Below, piece by piece: positions 9,076-17,793 of a DNA stretch of 64,000 nt (positions within the stretch are counted from its first letter, which is position 1; each line of letters starts with the position of its first letter). The notes under the pieces are model-generated. The model was not told the DNA's origin. It saw nothing but the letters and a program-made list of their open reading frames with translations, and ran no database searches. This DNA comes from Andreesenia sp964489735. Its GTDB lineage: Bacteria; Bacillota; Clostridia; Tissierellales; Gottschalkiaceae. Location: NCBI GenBank assembly GCA_964489735.1, contig CAZBAL010000006.1, positions 1 to 64,000 of the forward strand. Direction: 5' to 3'. Made by a program: the position numbers and the translations under genes.

Positions 9076-9534
9076 CTATTTCAGTTCGTCTTTGTTCTCT
9101 CTAACTCTTAAGTGAATATCATCTATTTCCTTACTTAAGTTTGATATTTTACTTTCAATATCTGAAAGAATATCATTTGCATAAAGAATAGCACCTGATC
9201 TTATCTCTTTAGCACTTAGATTTGCTTTGTCAACTATTTCCTCTGCTCTGTCTTTAGCTTGAGCAACCAATTTACTCTTCTCTATCATCTCTTCAACACG
9301 CATTCTTGTTTCTTCAAGCATATCTTCAGAGTGCTTTTTAGCATCATCAATTATCTTTTGTCTTTCATCACTGATCATCTCTGCATCTTTGAGCTCTTGA
9401 GGAAGCTTTTGACGAATCTCTGATACTATCTCCAATATATCTTCTTTTTCTATCATCACTTTCTTCGAAAAAGGTACAGTTGCTGATTCTTCAACTATTT
9501 CTTCTATTTCATTTAACAATAATTTTACGTCCAT
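9076..9534 (-). CDS. Coiled-coil protein of the DivIVA / F0-b-like type, next to coaD
   Basis: This 152-residue protein is almost entirely predicted helix and coiled coil (heptad-rich from about residue 45 to 145) with no membrane segment. Proteins like this are often encoded beside coaD in Clostridia and are annotated as ATPase or as F0 subunit b-like by similarity of the coil; a scaffold role in cell division or growth is possible but unproven. It is the last gene of the rsmD-coaD group and ends at the bidirectional hairpin. Confidence 0.7.
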   Translation of the reverse strand: MDVKLLLNEIEEIVEESATVPFSKKVMIEKEDILEIVSEIRQKLPQELKDAEMISDERQKIIDDAKKHSEDMLEETRMRVEEMIEKSKLVAQAKDRAEEIVDKANLSAKEIRSGAILYANDILSDIESKISNLSKEIDDIHLRVRENKDELK

Positions 9535-9566
9535 TTAATTACCTCCTGTATTATGTAATTGTAAAT

Positions 9567-10043
9567 TTATTTACCATATTTATCATTTAATGCTTCTAGT
9601 ACATTTTCTGGAACGAGACCACTTACATCCCCTTTGTTTTCTGCTACTTCTTTAACAACACTAGAACTCAAAAATGAATATCTTGTGCTTGCTATAAAGA
9701 AGAGAGTTTCCAAATCTTCATAAAGACTTTTATTGATTAGTGCCATCTGCATCTCATATTCAAAATCCGACACAGCTCTGAGCCCTCTAACTATTAGTCT
9801 AGTATTTTTCTTCTTAGCATAATCTATAAGCAATCCTGAAAATGCATCTACTTCAATATTATCATAATTTGCTAAACTTTGCCTTATTAATTCTACTCTT
9901 TCTTCAACAGAGAAGAGAGTTTTTTTACTGCTGTTTTGCAATACTGAAACAATCACTTTATCAAATTTCTTTGAACATCTTTCTATAATGTCAATATGAC
10001 CGTTAGTGATTGGATCAAAACTCCCCGGATAAATTACTACCAT
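9567..10043 (-). CDS. coaD: Phosphopantetheine adenylyltransferase
   Basis: CoaD transfers AMP from ATP to 4'-phosphopantetheine, the fourth step of coenzyme A synthesis. The 158-residue protein has the signature YPGSFDPITNGHIDII (HxGH type), RGLRAVSDFEYE and the SFLSSSVVKE motif. Length and motifs are complete. It follows rsmD by seven bases, a pairing conserved across bacteria. coaBC, an earlier step of the same pathway, lies at 38 kb. Confidence 0.97.
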   Translation of the reverse strand: MVVIYPGSFDPITNGHIDIIERCSKKFDKVIVSVLQNSSKKTLFSVEERVELIRQSLANYDNIEVDAFSGLLIDYAKKKNTRLIVRGLRAVSDFEYEMQMALINKSLYEDLETLFFIASTRYSFLSSSVVKEVAENKGDVSGLVPENVLEALNDKYGK

Positions 10044-10050
10044 AATATTC

Positions 10051-10599
10051 CTACTTTCTATAAAAACTCAATCCTGTAGTACCATAAATTCTATTGTCCA
10101 CTTTACTTAACTCAACAATCTTTTCATTTAAGTCAAGAGCACTTTCATGTTCTACTATTATAAGACCATCATCTTTTAATATATCTGACTCTGAAATTTT
10201 TATAAGTGCTTTTTCTGATAGACCCTGTTCATAAGGGGGATCCAGAAAAATAAAGTCAAACTTTTCTCTTTTTCTCCCCAAAATTTCAATTGCCTTAAAA
10301 ACATCATTTTTAAAAACTTTTGTTCTGTCTTTTACTTTGCATTTTTCAATATTATCTTTTATTGCAGAAATAGACTCAGGGCTTTTATCTATGAAATAAG
10401 CCGTTTCAGCTCCTCTACTTAAAAACTCCAATCCTATTGCTGCTGATCCTGAAAAAAGATCAAGCACTTTTGCAGTGCTGTCAATATATCCAATTATACT
10501 GAATAAAGACTCTTTAACTCTGTCAGGTGTTGGCCTTGTATCCAAACCTTTAGGTGATCTAAGTCTGAATCCTCTCATTTCTCCTGCTACTATTCTCAT
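10051..10599 (-). CDS. rsmD: 16S rRNA (guanine966-N2)-methyltransferase RsmD
   Basis: RsmD methylates G966 of 16S rRNA with S-adenosylmethionine. The 182-residue protein starts MRIVAGEMRGFRL and has the SAM-binding LDLFSGSAAIGLE motif and the catalytic FLDPPYEQG motif. It is the first gene of the rsmD-coaD-coiled-coil run. Its upstream gap (10600-10725) is AT-rich with a possible TTGCTT-17-TAAAAT promoter. Confidence 0.95.
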   Translation of the reverse strand: MRIVAGEMRGFRLRSPKGLDTRPTPDRVKESLFSIIGYIDSTAKVLDLFSGSAAIGLEFLSRGAETAYFIDKSPESISAIKDNIEKCKVKDRTKVFKNDVFKAIEILGRKREKFDFIFLDPPYEQGLSEKALIKISESDILKDDGLIIVEHESALDLNEKIVELSKVDNRIYGTTGLSFYRK

Positions 10600-10725
10600 A
10601 ATTATTGCTCCAGACGTATTAAATATTAATATATTAATTTTATCAGATACTTATACTATAAGCAATTGATAAGGATATTATTGTGTAAACTAATAGTTCA
10701 AGTCATGAGGATGGATAATATACAT

Positions 10726-10766
10726 AAAAATACCCAGCAGATTTCAAACTGAAAAATACTGAGTAT
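10726..10766 (-). terminator. Terminator after znuB
   Basis: On the minus strand an eight-pair outer stem (ATACTCAG with CTGGGTAT, one G-T) and an inner CAG/CTG stem are followed by TTTTT. It closes the zinc operon about 50 bp past the znuB stop. Confidence 0.65.
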
Positions 10767-10814
10767 CTTTTATGACCGCTTGTTATTAACTTTTTATATT
10801 ACCAGATTTTATTA

Positions 10815-11630
10815 TTAGGTTTTATTATTAGTTTTATTATCAGATTTTATTTTAGAAATTACAGCAGATAGAATTATTCCTACTACAGCTATTGTCACGA
10901 TTGAACCGCCAGGTTTTAGCCCTTTGTAATACGATATTGTTATTCCAGACACCATATATATAAGTCCTAGAACTATCGAAATTATATATGTGCTCTTATA
11001 TGACCTTCCAATCATAAGAGCTGCAGTTACTGGCAAAACTATAAGAGATGCAACCATAAGTGCACCTACAATTTTGCAGGATATCCCTATAGTAACTGCT
11101 GAAAGCAGTGTGAAAATGCCATTTACAAGTTTTACGTTTACTCCTGAAACTCTCGACAAAAATGGATCTATTGAAAGGCTAAGCAGTCCACTGTAATATA
11201 TGACTGCACATGATACAACTAAAATAAAAACTATAGATACTTGAACTATATCATAATTTGTAACTGCTGATATACTTCCGAATAAATAAGACTCAAAACT
11301 GCTGCCTCCAGGTGCAAAATCAGAAAGAATTGAAGCGAAACCCAATCCTGTGCTCATTATTATAGCTGTTGCCATATCTCCATATTGTGGAAATCTGCTT
11401 CTTATACATTCTATTGAAAATCCGGCAAATACACAGACTGCTACAGCACCTATCAGTGGATTGATTCCTATTATAAGTCCTAATCCGACTCCTGCTAGAG
11501 AAGTATGTGATAATGCATCTCCTACCATCGAGGTTCTGCGATTCACCATAATAACACCCATGGATGGAATCATTACTGACAACATAATCCCCACAATGAA
11601 TGCTCTTATCATAAAGTCATATTGAAGCAT
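10815..11630 (-). CDS. znuB: Zinc (or Mn/Fe) ABC transporter permease, ZnuB family
   Basis: The 271-residue integral membrane protein belongs to the ABC-3 permease family of ZnuB, MntB and SitC. It shows about eight hydrophobic segments and the family's conserved DALSHTSLAGVGLG loop near residue 37. It forms the transmembrane pore that passes metal delivered by ZnuA. It overlaps the end of znuC by 14 bp. Zinc is inferred from linkage to zinT, not from this sequence. Confidence 0.9.
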   Translation of the reverse strand: MLQYDFMIRAFIVGIMLSVMIPSMGVIMVNRRTSMVGDALSHTSLAGVGLGLIIGINPLIGAVAVCVFAGFSIECIRSRFPQYGDMATAIIMSTGLGFASILSDFAPGGSSFESYLFGSISAVTNYDIVQVSIVFILVVSCAVIYYSGLLSLSIDPFLSRVSGVNVKLVNGIFTLLSAVTIGISCKIVGALMVASLIVLPVTAALMIGRSYKSTYIISIVLGLIYMVSGITISYYKGLKPGGSIVTIAVVGIILSAVISKIKSDNKTNNKT

Positions 11631-12279
11631 TCTCTATCACTCCATTCTCAAGTGTAAACAATTTGTTCATATGTTTTCTCACATCTTCCAGTTCATGTGT
11701 GATCATCAGTATCGTTACTTTTTTCTCAATATTTATTTTTGAAATAAATTCAAAAAAACTCTCCTTGCTCGATTGATCAATTCCAACTGTAGGTTCATCT
11801 AAAATAATAATTTCCGGATTTTTCACTATAGCTCTGGCAATCATAATTCTCTGCTGCTGTCCTCCACTGAGTTCATAGAATGGCTTTTTTATATATTCTC
11901 CCATTCCCATCTTTTCAATCGCGGTTACAGCTCTTTCCTTGTGCTTCTTTCTGGGAATTTTAATGAATCCGAACTCATCATATAGCCCCAAAGTCACAAG
12001 TTCAAGACAAGTTACAGGAAAACCTATCTTGCCCACTGTATTTACTTGAGGTACATACCCAATCTTAGCATACGACTTCATTTCATCTATAGATTCACCA
12101 AGCACCTTAATACTTCCAAATTCTCTTTTCAATTCATTTAATATGAGCTTAATCAGTGTCGATTTTCCACAACCATTCTTCCCCTTTATCACCGCAAAAT
12201 CACCATGTTCAATCGATAAGTCCAGATCATCAATTATTCTTTCTCCATTATACCCGAACGACAAGCTCTCTATCTCAAT
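11617..12279 (-). CDS. znuC: Zinc ABC transporter ATP-binding protein, ZnuC family
   Basis: The protein has Walker A GKNGCGKSTL, Q-loop, ABC signature LSGGQQQR, Walker B IIILDEPT and an H-loop, so it is a complete ABC ATPase of about 215-220 residues. The start is unusual. The conserved N-terminus of the family (IEIESLSFGYNG) is present in frame, but it begins at an ATT (12279) rather than ATG, GTG or TTG. The first standard start codon is a TTG at 12264, five codons inside the conserved region and with poor Shine-Dalgarno support. An in-frame stop at about 12300 excludes an earlier start. I give the ATT as the structural start and flag it as uncertain. Confidence 0.85.
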   Translation of the reverse strand: MEIESLSFGYNGERIIDDLDLSIEHGDFAVIKGKNGCGKSTLIKLILNELKREFGSIKVLGESIDEMKSYAKIGYVPQVNTVGKIGFPVTCLELVTLGLYDEFGFIKIPRKKHKERAVTAIEKMGMGEYIKKPFYELSGGQQQRIMIARAIVKNPEIIILDEPTVGIDQSSKESFFEFISKINIEKKVTILMITHELEDVRKHMNKLFTLENGVIENASI

Positions 12280-12295
12280 AACATTTAATTCATCA

Positions 12296-13603
12296 CTACC
12301 TTAATGACTGGTAAATATTTTCTAAATTCATTTTCATAAGACCAATATAATCTTGCTTCTTCTGCTTTTGTTCCTCTGCTACAAACTCCATTGTAGATAG
12401 AGGTGCTATTTCCGCTCCGACCTCTGATGCAATCGTTTCTGCACCTTTTTTAGAGCCGCCATATTCATAAAAAATCGTCTTTATATCATTTTCCCTGCAA
12501 TATTCAATAGTTTCCTGCACAGTCTTCAAATTTGGATCTTCCATTGATGTTAAGCCTTGTAACGGATGCTGTTCCAATTTGAAGTCCCTGCAAATGTATC
12601 CATATGCCTCATGAGGGACTACAAAATGCTTCTTCTCAGTCTTTGCAAATTTTTCTTCATATTCACTTTGAATTTCTTCTAATTCCTTTTTGTGCTTCTC
12701 ACAGTTTTCTTTAAAAAATTTTTCATTTTCCGGACTAAGTTCTATCAATGAGTTAGTTATTTCATCTAAGTACCTCTGAGCATTTATTAGCGAAATCCAG
12801 GAGTGAGGATCATATGTCACAAGTTTCCCTTCTTTTTCTTCTGATTTTATTAATTTCATCTCTTCTGGCTCTAATATATTGTCTTCTCCATCAACAAATA
12901 AATATGAAAGTGATTTTCCAGACTCTCTATCAGCAAAAACCAGCCAGTCACCTTCCTCAGGAATTTCAAAGTATATCAGTCCATGGTCATGCCCCATCTC
13001 CAAGCTATAGCTCTTTTTATTTTCAACATTGAAAGTCTCTTTTTGTTTTACATTCTGTGAATCCTTGCCCATTATTTCATGACCTATCTTACTCAGTTCT
13101 TCTTCACCTTCAGAACCTTCCAACTTGTAAAATCCAACCTTCAAAGTTTTTTCGTGAGTGTGCCCAAAATCTAGTGAATATTTCTCTTTAGATAGATTCA
13201 TTTTTCCAGAATATTTAAAACTTCCCTCTGCTGCAGAGCTGCCAACTTCTATAAGTTCTGCCGACTCACTTAAATCTTTAAATTTCAGATTATTTGCGCT
13301 GTCTTTTATTTTTTCTATCCATGGTTCCACACCTGCTCCATTAACTATCATTAAATCAGCATCATTAACTTCTTTAATGTCTTTTGCAGATGGCTCCCAA
13401 TGGTGAGCCTCCTTATCTTCCGGCATAAATGATATTAAATTTATCTTGTCCTCACCTATCTTATTGGTTAAATCATAAATAGGATAAAAAGAAGCATAGA
13501 CAGTTGGTTTTGTAGAATGCTTATTGCCAGAATTTCCACATCCTACAATAAATAAAACTGTAAAAACACCAATCAATGTAATAATATTTCTTAATCTATT
13601 CAA
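12296..13603 (-). CDS. znuA: Zinc-binding lipoprotein ZnuA with an inserted His-motif segment
   Basis: ZnuA captures zinc outside the membrane and delivers it to ZnuB. The 435-residue protein has a lipobox ending at Cys22, the first metal histidines in EAHHWEP (about 67-68), DPHSW at about 265, a later VVPHEAYGY histidine and a C-terminal FYEYGGS. Typical ZnuA proteins are near 300-350 residues. Here about 135 residues (roughly 125-262) are inserted where other members have a short His-rich loop. The insert carries a repeated motif, YSLDFGHTH at 142 and YSLEMGHDH at 199. The start is TTG with AGAGGTG nine bases upstream. Confidence 0.88.
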   Translation of the reverse strand: MNRLRNIITLIGVFTVLFIVGCGNSGNKHSTKPTVYASFYPIYDLTNKIGEDKINLISFMPEDKEAHHWEPSAKDIKEVNDADLMIVNGAGVEPWIEKIKDSANNLKFKDLSESAELIEVGSSAAEGSFKYSGKMNLSKEKYSLDFGHTHEKTLKVGFYKLEGSEGEEELSKIGHEIMGKDSQNVKQKETFNVENKKSYSLEMGHDHGLIYFEIPEEGDWLVFADRESGKSLSYLFVDGEDNILEPEEMKLIKSEEKEGKLVTYDPHSWISLINAQRYLDEITNSLIELSPENEKFFKENCEKHKKELEEIQSEYEEKFAKTEKKHFVVPHEAYGYICRDFKLEQHPLQGLTSMEDPNLKTVQETIEYCRENDIKTIFYEYGGSKKGAETIASEVGAEIAPLSTMEFVAEEQKQKKQDYIGLMKMNLENIYQSLR

Positions 13604-13637
13604 TATACTGACACCTCTAACAATATTTTTAATAAAT

Positions 13638-13678
13638 AAAGCTCATTTCTGTTATTTTAATTAACATCGATGAGCTTT
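13638..13678 (-). terminator. Hairpin between zinT and znuA
   Basis: A nine-pair stem AAAGCTCAT/ATGAGCTTT with a 23-base loop is followed on the minus strand by a T-rich but interrupted tail. It may partly terminate or stabilise the zinT part of the message, so that zinT could be made in excess over the transporter genes. Confidence 0.45.
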
Positions 13679-13709
13679 TCACAATATTTCACAATATTCA
13701 ACAATAAAG

Positions 13710-14408
13710 CTATTCTGTAATCTCCTGAATGAACTGCTCTGTTGTAGAATTTGGATCAACCATTGTTGGGAACCAGTCTTCCTTTGCTAGAAGCTCTTCA
13801 GGCTCTTCATTTCCATATCTGAAGTGGAAATGCTTAAGTCCATCTTCGCCATGAGCTGGCATCATTAGGAAATATTTGTACTTGGCATCTGGGTCCTTTG
13901 CAGCAAAAATGCTCCATTCAAGATCATGTTTCCCAAATTTAGTGACTTCTTTGCCTTTGTACTCATATTCTGCCGATTCGATCTCATTAGCTCCTTCTGA
14001 CTTGAAACCATCATAAAGAGTTATTTTTTCACCATCAACTGACATGCCATCAAAATCTACTTTTCTTTTAGCAACAAGCTTATCTTTTTCTTCCTGTGCC
14101 GTAGTTCCTTCCTTTTGAGCTAATGTTTCAAAAGCAGATTGAATCTCTTCCTTCTCAAGATATGCACCCATATTGTTCCAGTCACCACTCCATGAGCTTA
14201 AGGATTCCTGTTCTTTAGATGTGCCACTATCTTCTCCCTCTTTGCTATCGTCGGAAACCTCAGCTTCTTTTAATTCTTTTTTATCATCTGTTGTTTCCAC
14301 TTTTGCAGTATCTTCAGTAGGCTTGCCATTTTCATTATTGTCACCACATCCGACCAGTGCTGTACTCATCATCACTCCTGCTAACGTAATAGTAAGTAAT
14401 CTTTTCAT
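13710..14408 (-). CDS. zinT: ZinT family zinc-binding lipoprotein
   Basis: The 232-residue protein has a signal peptide with lipobox ALVGC (Cys21), an acidic linker to about residue 69, and then a complete ZinT (YodA) domain starting LSSWSGDWNNMGAYL. The metal histidines are in PAHGEDGLKHFHFRYG (about 186, 193, 195). ZinT proteins are secreted zinc carriers made under zinc limitation and can hand zinc to ZnuA. It is the promoter-proximal gene of the zinT-znuA-znuC-znuB group. A clear promoter and a Fur/Zur-like operator lie just upstream. Confidence 0.92.
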   Translation of the reverse strand: MKRLLTITLAGVMMSTALVGCGDNNENGKPTEDTAKVETTDDKKELKEAEVSDDSKEGEDSGTSKEQESLSSWSGDWNNMGAYLEKEEIQSAFETLAQKEGTTAQEEKDKLVAKRKVDFDGMSVDGEKITLYDGFKSEGANEIESAEYEYKGKEVTKFGKHDLEWSIFAAKDPDAKYKYFLMMPAHGEDGLKHFHFRYGNEEPEELLAKEDWFPTMVDPNSTTEQFIQEITE

Positions 14409-14423
14409 TTGATAACCTCCGCT

Positions 14424-14438
14424 TGATAATAATTTTCA
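14424..14438 (-). promoter_or_regulatory. Fur/Zur-family operator before zinT
   Basis: TGATAATAATTTTCA is a 7-1-7 inverted repeat matching the Fur-family consensus (TGATAATNATTATCA) at all but one position. It lies right after the predicted transcription start of zinT, where a bound repressor would block transcription. The gene content makes Zur the likeliest ligand, but Fur or PerR cannot be excluded by sequence. Confidence 0.65.
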
Positions 14439-14445
14439 CTTTCAT

Positions 14446-14474
14446 ATTGTATCAGTCATTATTCTAAATGACAA
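14446..14474 (-). promoter_or_regulatory. zinT promoter
   Basis: On the minus strand TTGTCA and TACAAT are separated by exactly 17 bases, and the -10 is preceded by TG one base away (extended -10). The predicted start of transcription is near 14439. Confidence 0.75.
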
Positions 14475-14503
14475 TAGATATCAAATAACACGGTGGAATT
14501 TTG

Positions 14504-14536
14504 TAAAAAAATCCCCCGGGAAATTTCCCAGGGGAT
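14504..14536 (-). terminator. Terminator after fdhA
   Basis: ATCCCCTGGG and CCCGGGGGAT pair almost perfectly around AAATTT and are followed on the minus strand by seven T residues. It lies about 15 bp after the fdhA stop. Confidence 0.92.
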
Positions 14537-14550
14537 CATTAAATCTTATA

Positions 14551-17292
14551 TTAGTTTTCATTTACTTGAATATGAAGATATGCATCATGCATAGCTTTAA
14601 GAGCTTCTTTTTCAGATTCAACCTTCTCTATCTTAACTGCTGAAATTTTATATTCTGCCGTCTTAGTAATAGGGTCAAAAGCTGAGTTAGTCAAGTCATT
14701 AACCGGAGACTCTTTGTAGTGGAACGTCATAAACATCATTCCTTTTTTAAGTCTGTCAGTTATTTTAATTCTAGTTACAATGCTACCTCTTCTAGAAGTC
14801 ACTCTTATGAATGAGTCCTCAGTTAAACCATAAGCCTTCGCATCTTCAGGGTTAATCTCAGCAAGTTCATGAGGTCTTATACCATCAAGCGATTTGGACT
14901 CTCTAGTCATAACATTGTAGTGATAAAGCATTCTACCTGTTGTAAGCAGCATTGGATAGTCATCGCAAACAAGCTCTGCCGGTTCCTCATACTCTACAGG
15001 TATCATTATACCTTTACCTATTGAGAATGTTCCTTTGTGCAGGAATTTAGTTCCTGGATGGTCTGTAGATGGACATGGCCACTGTAGACCTTCTTTCTCA
15101 ATTCTTTCATATGTTATACCTCTATATGAAGCGATACATTCTCTCATTTCCTCAAATATATCTTCAGCCACTTTATAGTCAAATCCAGGTGCACCCATTT
15201 CATTAGCAAGATCACAAAGTATTTTCCAGTCAAGTCTAGCTTCTCCTGGCGGCTCAGCAGCCTTTCTTACTCTCTGAACTCTTCTCTCAGTATTTGTAAA
15301 TGTACCGTCTTTCTCCGCATAACAAGTAGCTGGTAGAACAACATCAGCATATTTAGATGTTTCGGACATTATTATATTCTGAGTTACTAGAAAATCTAAG
15401 TTCATAAGCGCTTTCTTAACATGGTTAGCATCCGGGTCAGTTAAAACAGGGTCCTCTCCCATTACTATCATAGCTCTGATACCATCGCCAGCATATGCTG
15501 AGTCAAGCATCTCAGGAATTCTAAGTCCTGGATTAGTGTTAAGCTTAACTCCCCATCTCTCTTCGTACTCTTCAATTACTTCCGGATCATAAGCCTGTCT
15601 ATATCCAGGGAAGTAGTTTGGAAGAGCCGCCATATCACAAGCACCCTGAACATTATTCTGACCTCTAAGAGGATTAACTCCAGAACACTCTTTTCCTAAG
15701 TGACCTGTTAACATAGCCAAGTTAGCTAGGTTCATAACATTGGCTGTACCAGTTGTATGCTCAGTAATTCCCAGAGTATAGAAAATACCAGCCTTATCAG
15801 TAGTAGCATAAAGTCTAGCTACTTTATAAAGTGTTTCAACTGGAACCTCTGTTAACTCTGAAGTGTATTCAGGAGTGTATTTCTTAACAACTTCTGCAAC
15901 TTCTTCAAAGTCAGCAACTCTCTCTTTTATAAATTCTTTATCATGTAAATCTTCTTTTATTATTATATGCATCAATCCATTGATCAATGCAGCATCAGTA
16001 CCTGATTTTAGAGGAACATGAATAGTTGCGAAATCCGCAATCTCAGTTCTTCTAGGGTCAATAACAATAAGCTCAGCACCTTTCATTGCTGCTTGCTTCA
16101 TCTTATTCCCAATGATAGGGTGTGCTTCTGTTGTATTAGAACCTATTATAAATAATACATCATTATCGGCAACCTCATCTATAGAGTTTGTCATTGCTCC
16201 ACTTCCAAATGTAGCTGCAAGACCTGCAACTGTAGGAGCATGTCAGGTTCTCGCACAGTGGTCAACGTTGTTCGTTTGAAGTGCAACTCTCATGAACTTC
16301 TGGAACACGAAGTTGTCTTCATTGACACATCTAGCCGAGCTCAGCCCTGCTATTGCATCTCCACCATGCTTTTCTTTTATTTCCATTAATCTACTTGCAA
16401 CGTATGCTATTGCTTCCTCCCATGAAGCTCTTTCAAATACACCATTTCTCTTTATTAGAGGGTATTTCAGTCTCTCTTCACTGTTGATCATGTCAATGTG
16501 GAATCTTCCCTTAACACACATAGATTTCTTATTTACAACTGCATTTTCATATGGTGTAACCCCGATTACTTTTCCGTCCTTCACATTGAGGTCAAACTGA
16601 CAGCCTGTTCCACAGAAAGGACAAGTAGTAGTAACCTTTTTAACTTCCCAAGGTCTAGTTCCCACAAGATGTTTGTTAAGTATTGCTCCCGTTGGACATT
16701 CTGAAATACACTGTCCACAGAATCTACACATGTCAGTGTTCAAATCTAAGTCGAATCCTGTGGCAACTTTAGCTTTTATACCTCTTCCAATGAAGTCAAT
16801 TGCAGTAGTTCCTTGAACTTCTCTACATACATTTACACATTTACCACAAAGAATACATTTGTTCTGATCTCTAATCATAACCGGATTAGATGTGTCTAAT
16901 TCATATGTATCCTTATTTTTCTTATATGGAGAACGACTTATTCCGTATCTGTAACAGTATTCCTGTAATTTACATGTTCCAACTTTATTACAAGTCAGAC
17001 AGTCTTCTGGGTGATTCGCCCAGATAAGCTCAAGTAAATCTTTTCTAACTTTAACTACTCTAGGTGATTCAGTTTCTATCTCCATTCCTTCTTGAACATT
17101 TTCTGAACAAGATGCTGCAAGCCTATCTCTACCTTTAACCTCTACAACACAGATTCTACAACCTGAAAATTTCTTATAAAAATCACTGTAGCAAAAGTTC
17201 GGTATATCAATACCTACACTCTGTGCAGCCTTCATAATAGTAGTGTCTTCTGTAGCCTGGACATCTATCCCGTTAATCTTTAAATTAACCAT
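14551..17292 (-). CDS. fdhA: Formate dehydrogenase alpha subunit, selenoprotein (UGA-encoded Sec at residue 350)
   Basis: FdhA interconverts formate and CO2 at a molybdenum or tungsten bis-pterin centre. A naive reading gives two open frames (16243-17292 and 14551-16194), but they are in the same frame and separated only by TGA at 16243-16245. The peptide there reads NNVDHCART-Sec-HAPTVAGL, matching the selenocysteine site of formate dehydrogenases, so this is one 913-residue protein. Iron-sulfur ligands are visible: 2Fe-2S at C34, C45, C48, C62; a His-Cys3 set at H94, C98, C101, C107; two ferredoxin clusters at C146-C156 and C189-C199; and the catalytic-domain 4Fe-4S at C224, C227, C231, C259. 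The layout resembles NAD(P)-linked acetogen FdhA. It is last in moeA-mobB-fdhA; no partner subunit is adjacent. Confidence 0.95.
16200..16245 (-). promoter_or_regulatory. Bacterial SECIS element in fdhA
   Basis: Directly after the TGA the message folds GUUGCA-GGUCU-UGCAGC, a six-pair stem with a GGUCU apical loop, about 15 bases downstream. The GGUCU loop is the SelB-binding element of E. coli fdhF. It lies inside the coding region, as bacterial SECIS elements must. Confidence 0.85.
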
Positions 17293-17298
17293 AAAACC

Positions 17299-17793
17299 CT
17301 ACCTTTCTCTAATCAATTTGTTTTTAATAAATTCTGCTAATGCAACTATTTGATTTGTGTTGAAAACAGGTACCCCTTCATCGGACTCATTTAAATCATC
17401 TGAAACTATGCCGAATATATTTTTCCTGTCATCAATTCTAGGTTTCCCTAGCTCTTTTCTGAAAACTTCAATCTTTGGAAAGTCTTCATTTTTGTAGCCC
17501 TCAACTATTATTAAATCCACCCCTGTAATGCAATCTATAATTTCTCTTAGGCCTTTATTTTTTTTTAATTTTTTTATTACTATATAATCTTCATCTGAAG
17601 AAAGTGTAACAGATGATGCTCCTGATTTCAGGTGTATTGTACTATCTTTATTCTCTCCAATATCAAAGCTGCCTTTATGGTGCTTTACCGTAGAGATTTC
17701 TAAACCAATGTCAGTGTAGTACTTTAAGAGCTGTTCTATTATCGTTGTCTTACCTGAATCAGAATACCCAGATACAAGAACAACTGGTATCAT
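17299..17793 (-). CDS. mobB: Molybdopterin-guanine dinucleotide biosynthesis protein MobB
   Basis: The 164-residue P-loop protein has Walker A GYSDSGKTT at the N-terminus and the TVKHHKGSFDI segment typical of MobB. MobB binds GTP and assists MobA in forming the guanine dinucleotide form of the molybdenum cofactor, the form used by formate dehydrogenase. It overlaps the end of moeA by four bases (ATGA type) and ends six bases before fdhA. No mobA is nearby. Confidence 0.92.
   Translation of the reverse strand: MIPVVLVSGYSDSGKTTIIEQLLKYYTDIGLEISTVKHHKGSFDIGENKDSTIHLKSGASSVTLSSDEDYIVIKKLKKNKGLREIIDCITGVDLIIVEGYKNEDFPKIEVFRKELGKPRIDDRKNIFGIVSDDLNESDEGVPVFNTNQIVALAEFIKNKLIRER

Noticed and set aside
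13130..13230. The ZnuA insert as a fused ZinT domain
   Set aside because: It lacks the ZinT start (WSGDW-type) and HFHxRYG motifs, which are present only in the adjacent zinT gene.
16243..16245. fdhA as a pseudogene with a premature stop
   Set aside because: The stop is TGA at the exact selenocysteine position and a SECIS-like hairpin follows, so recoding is the better explanation.
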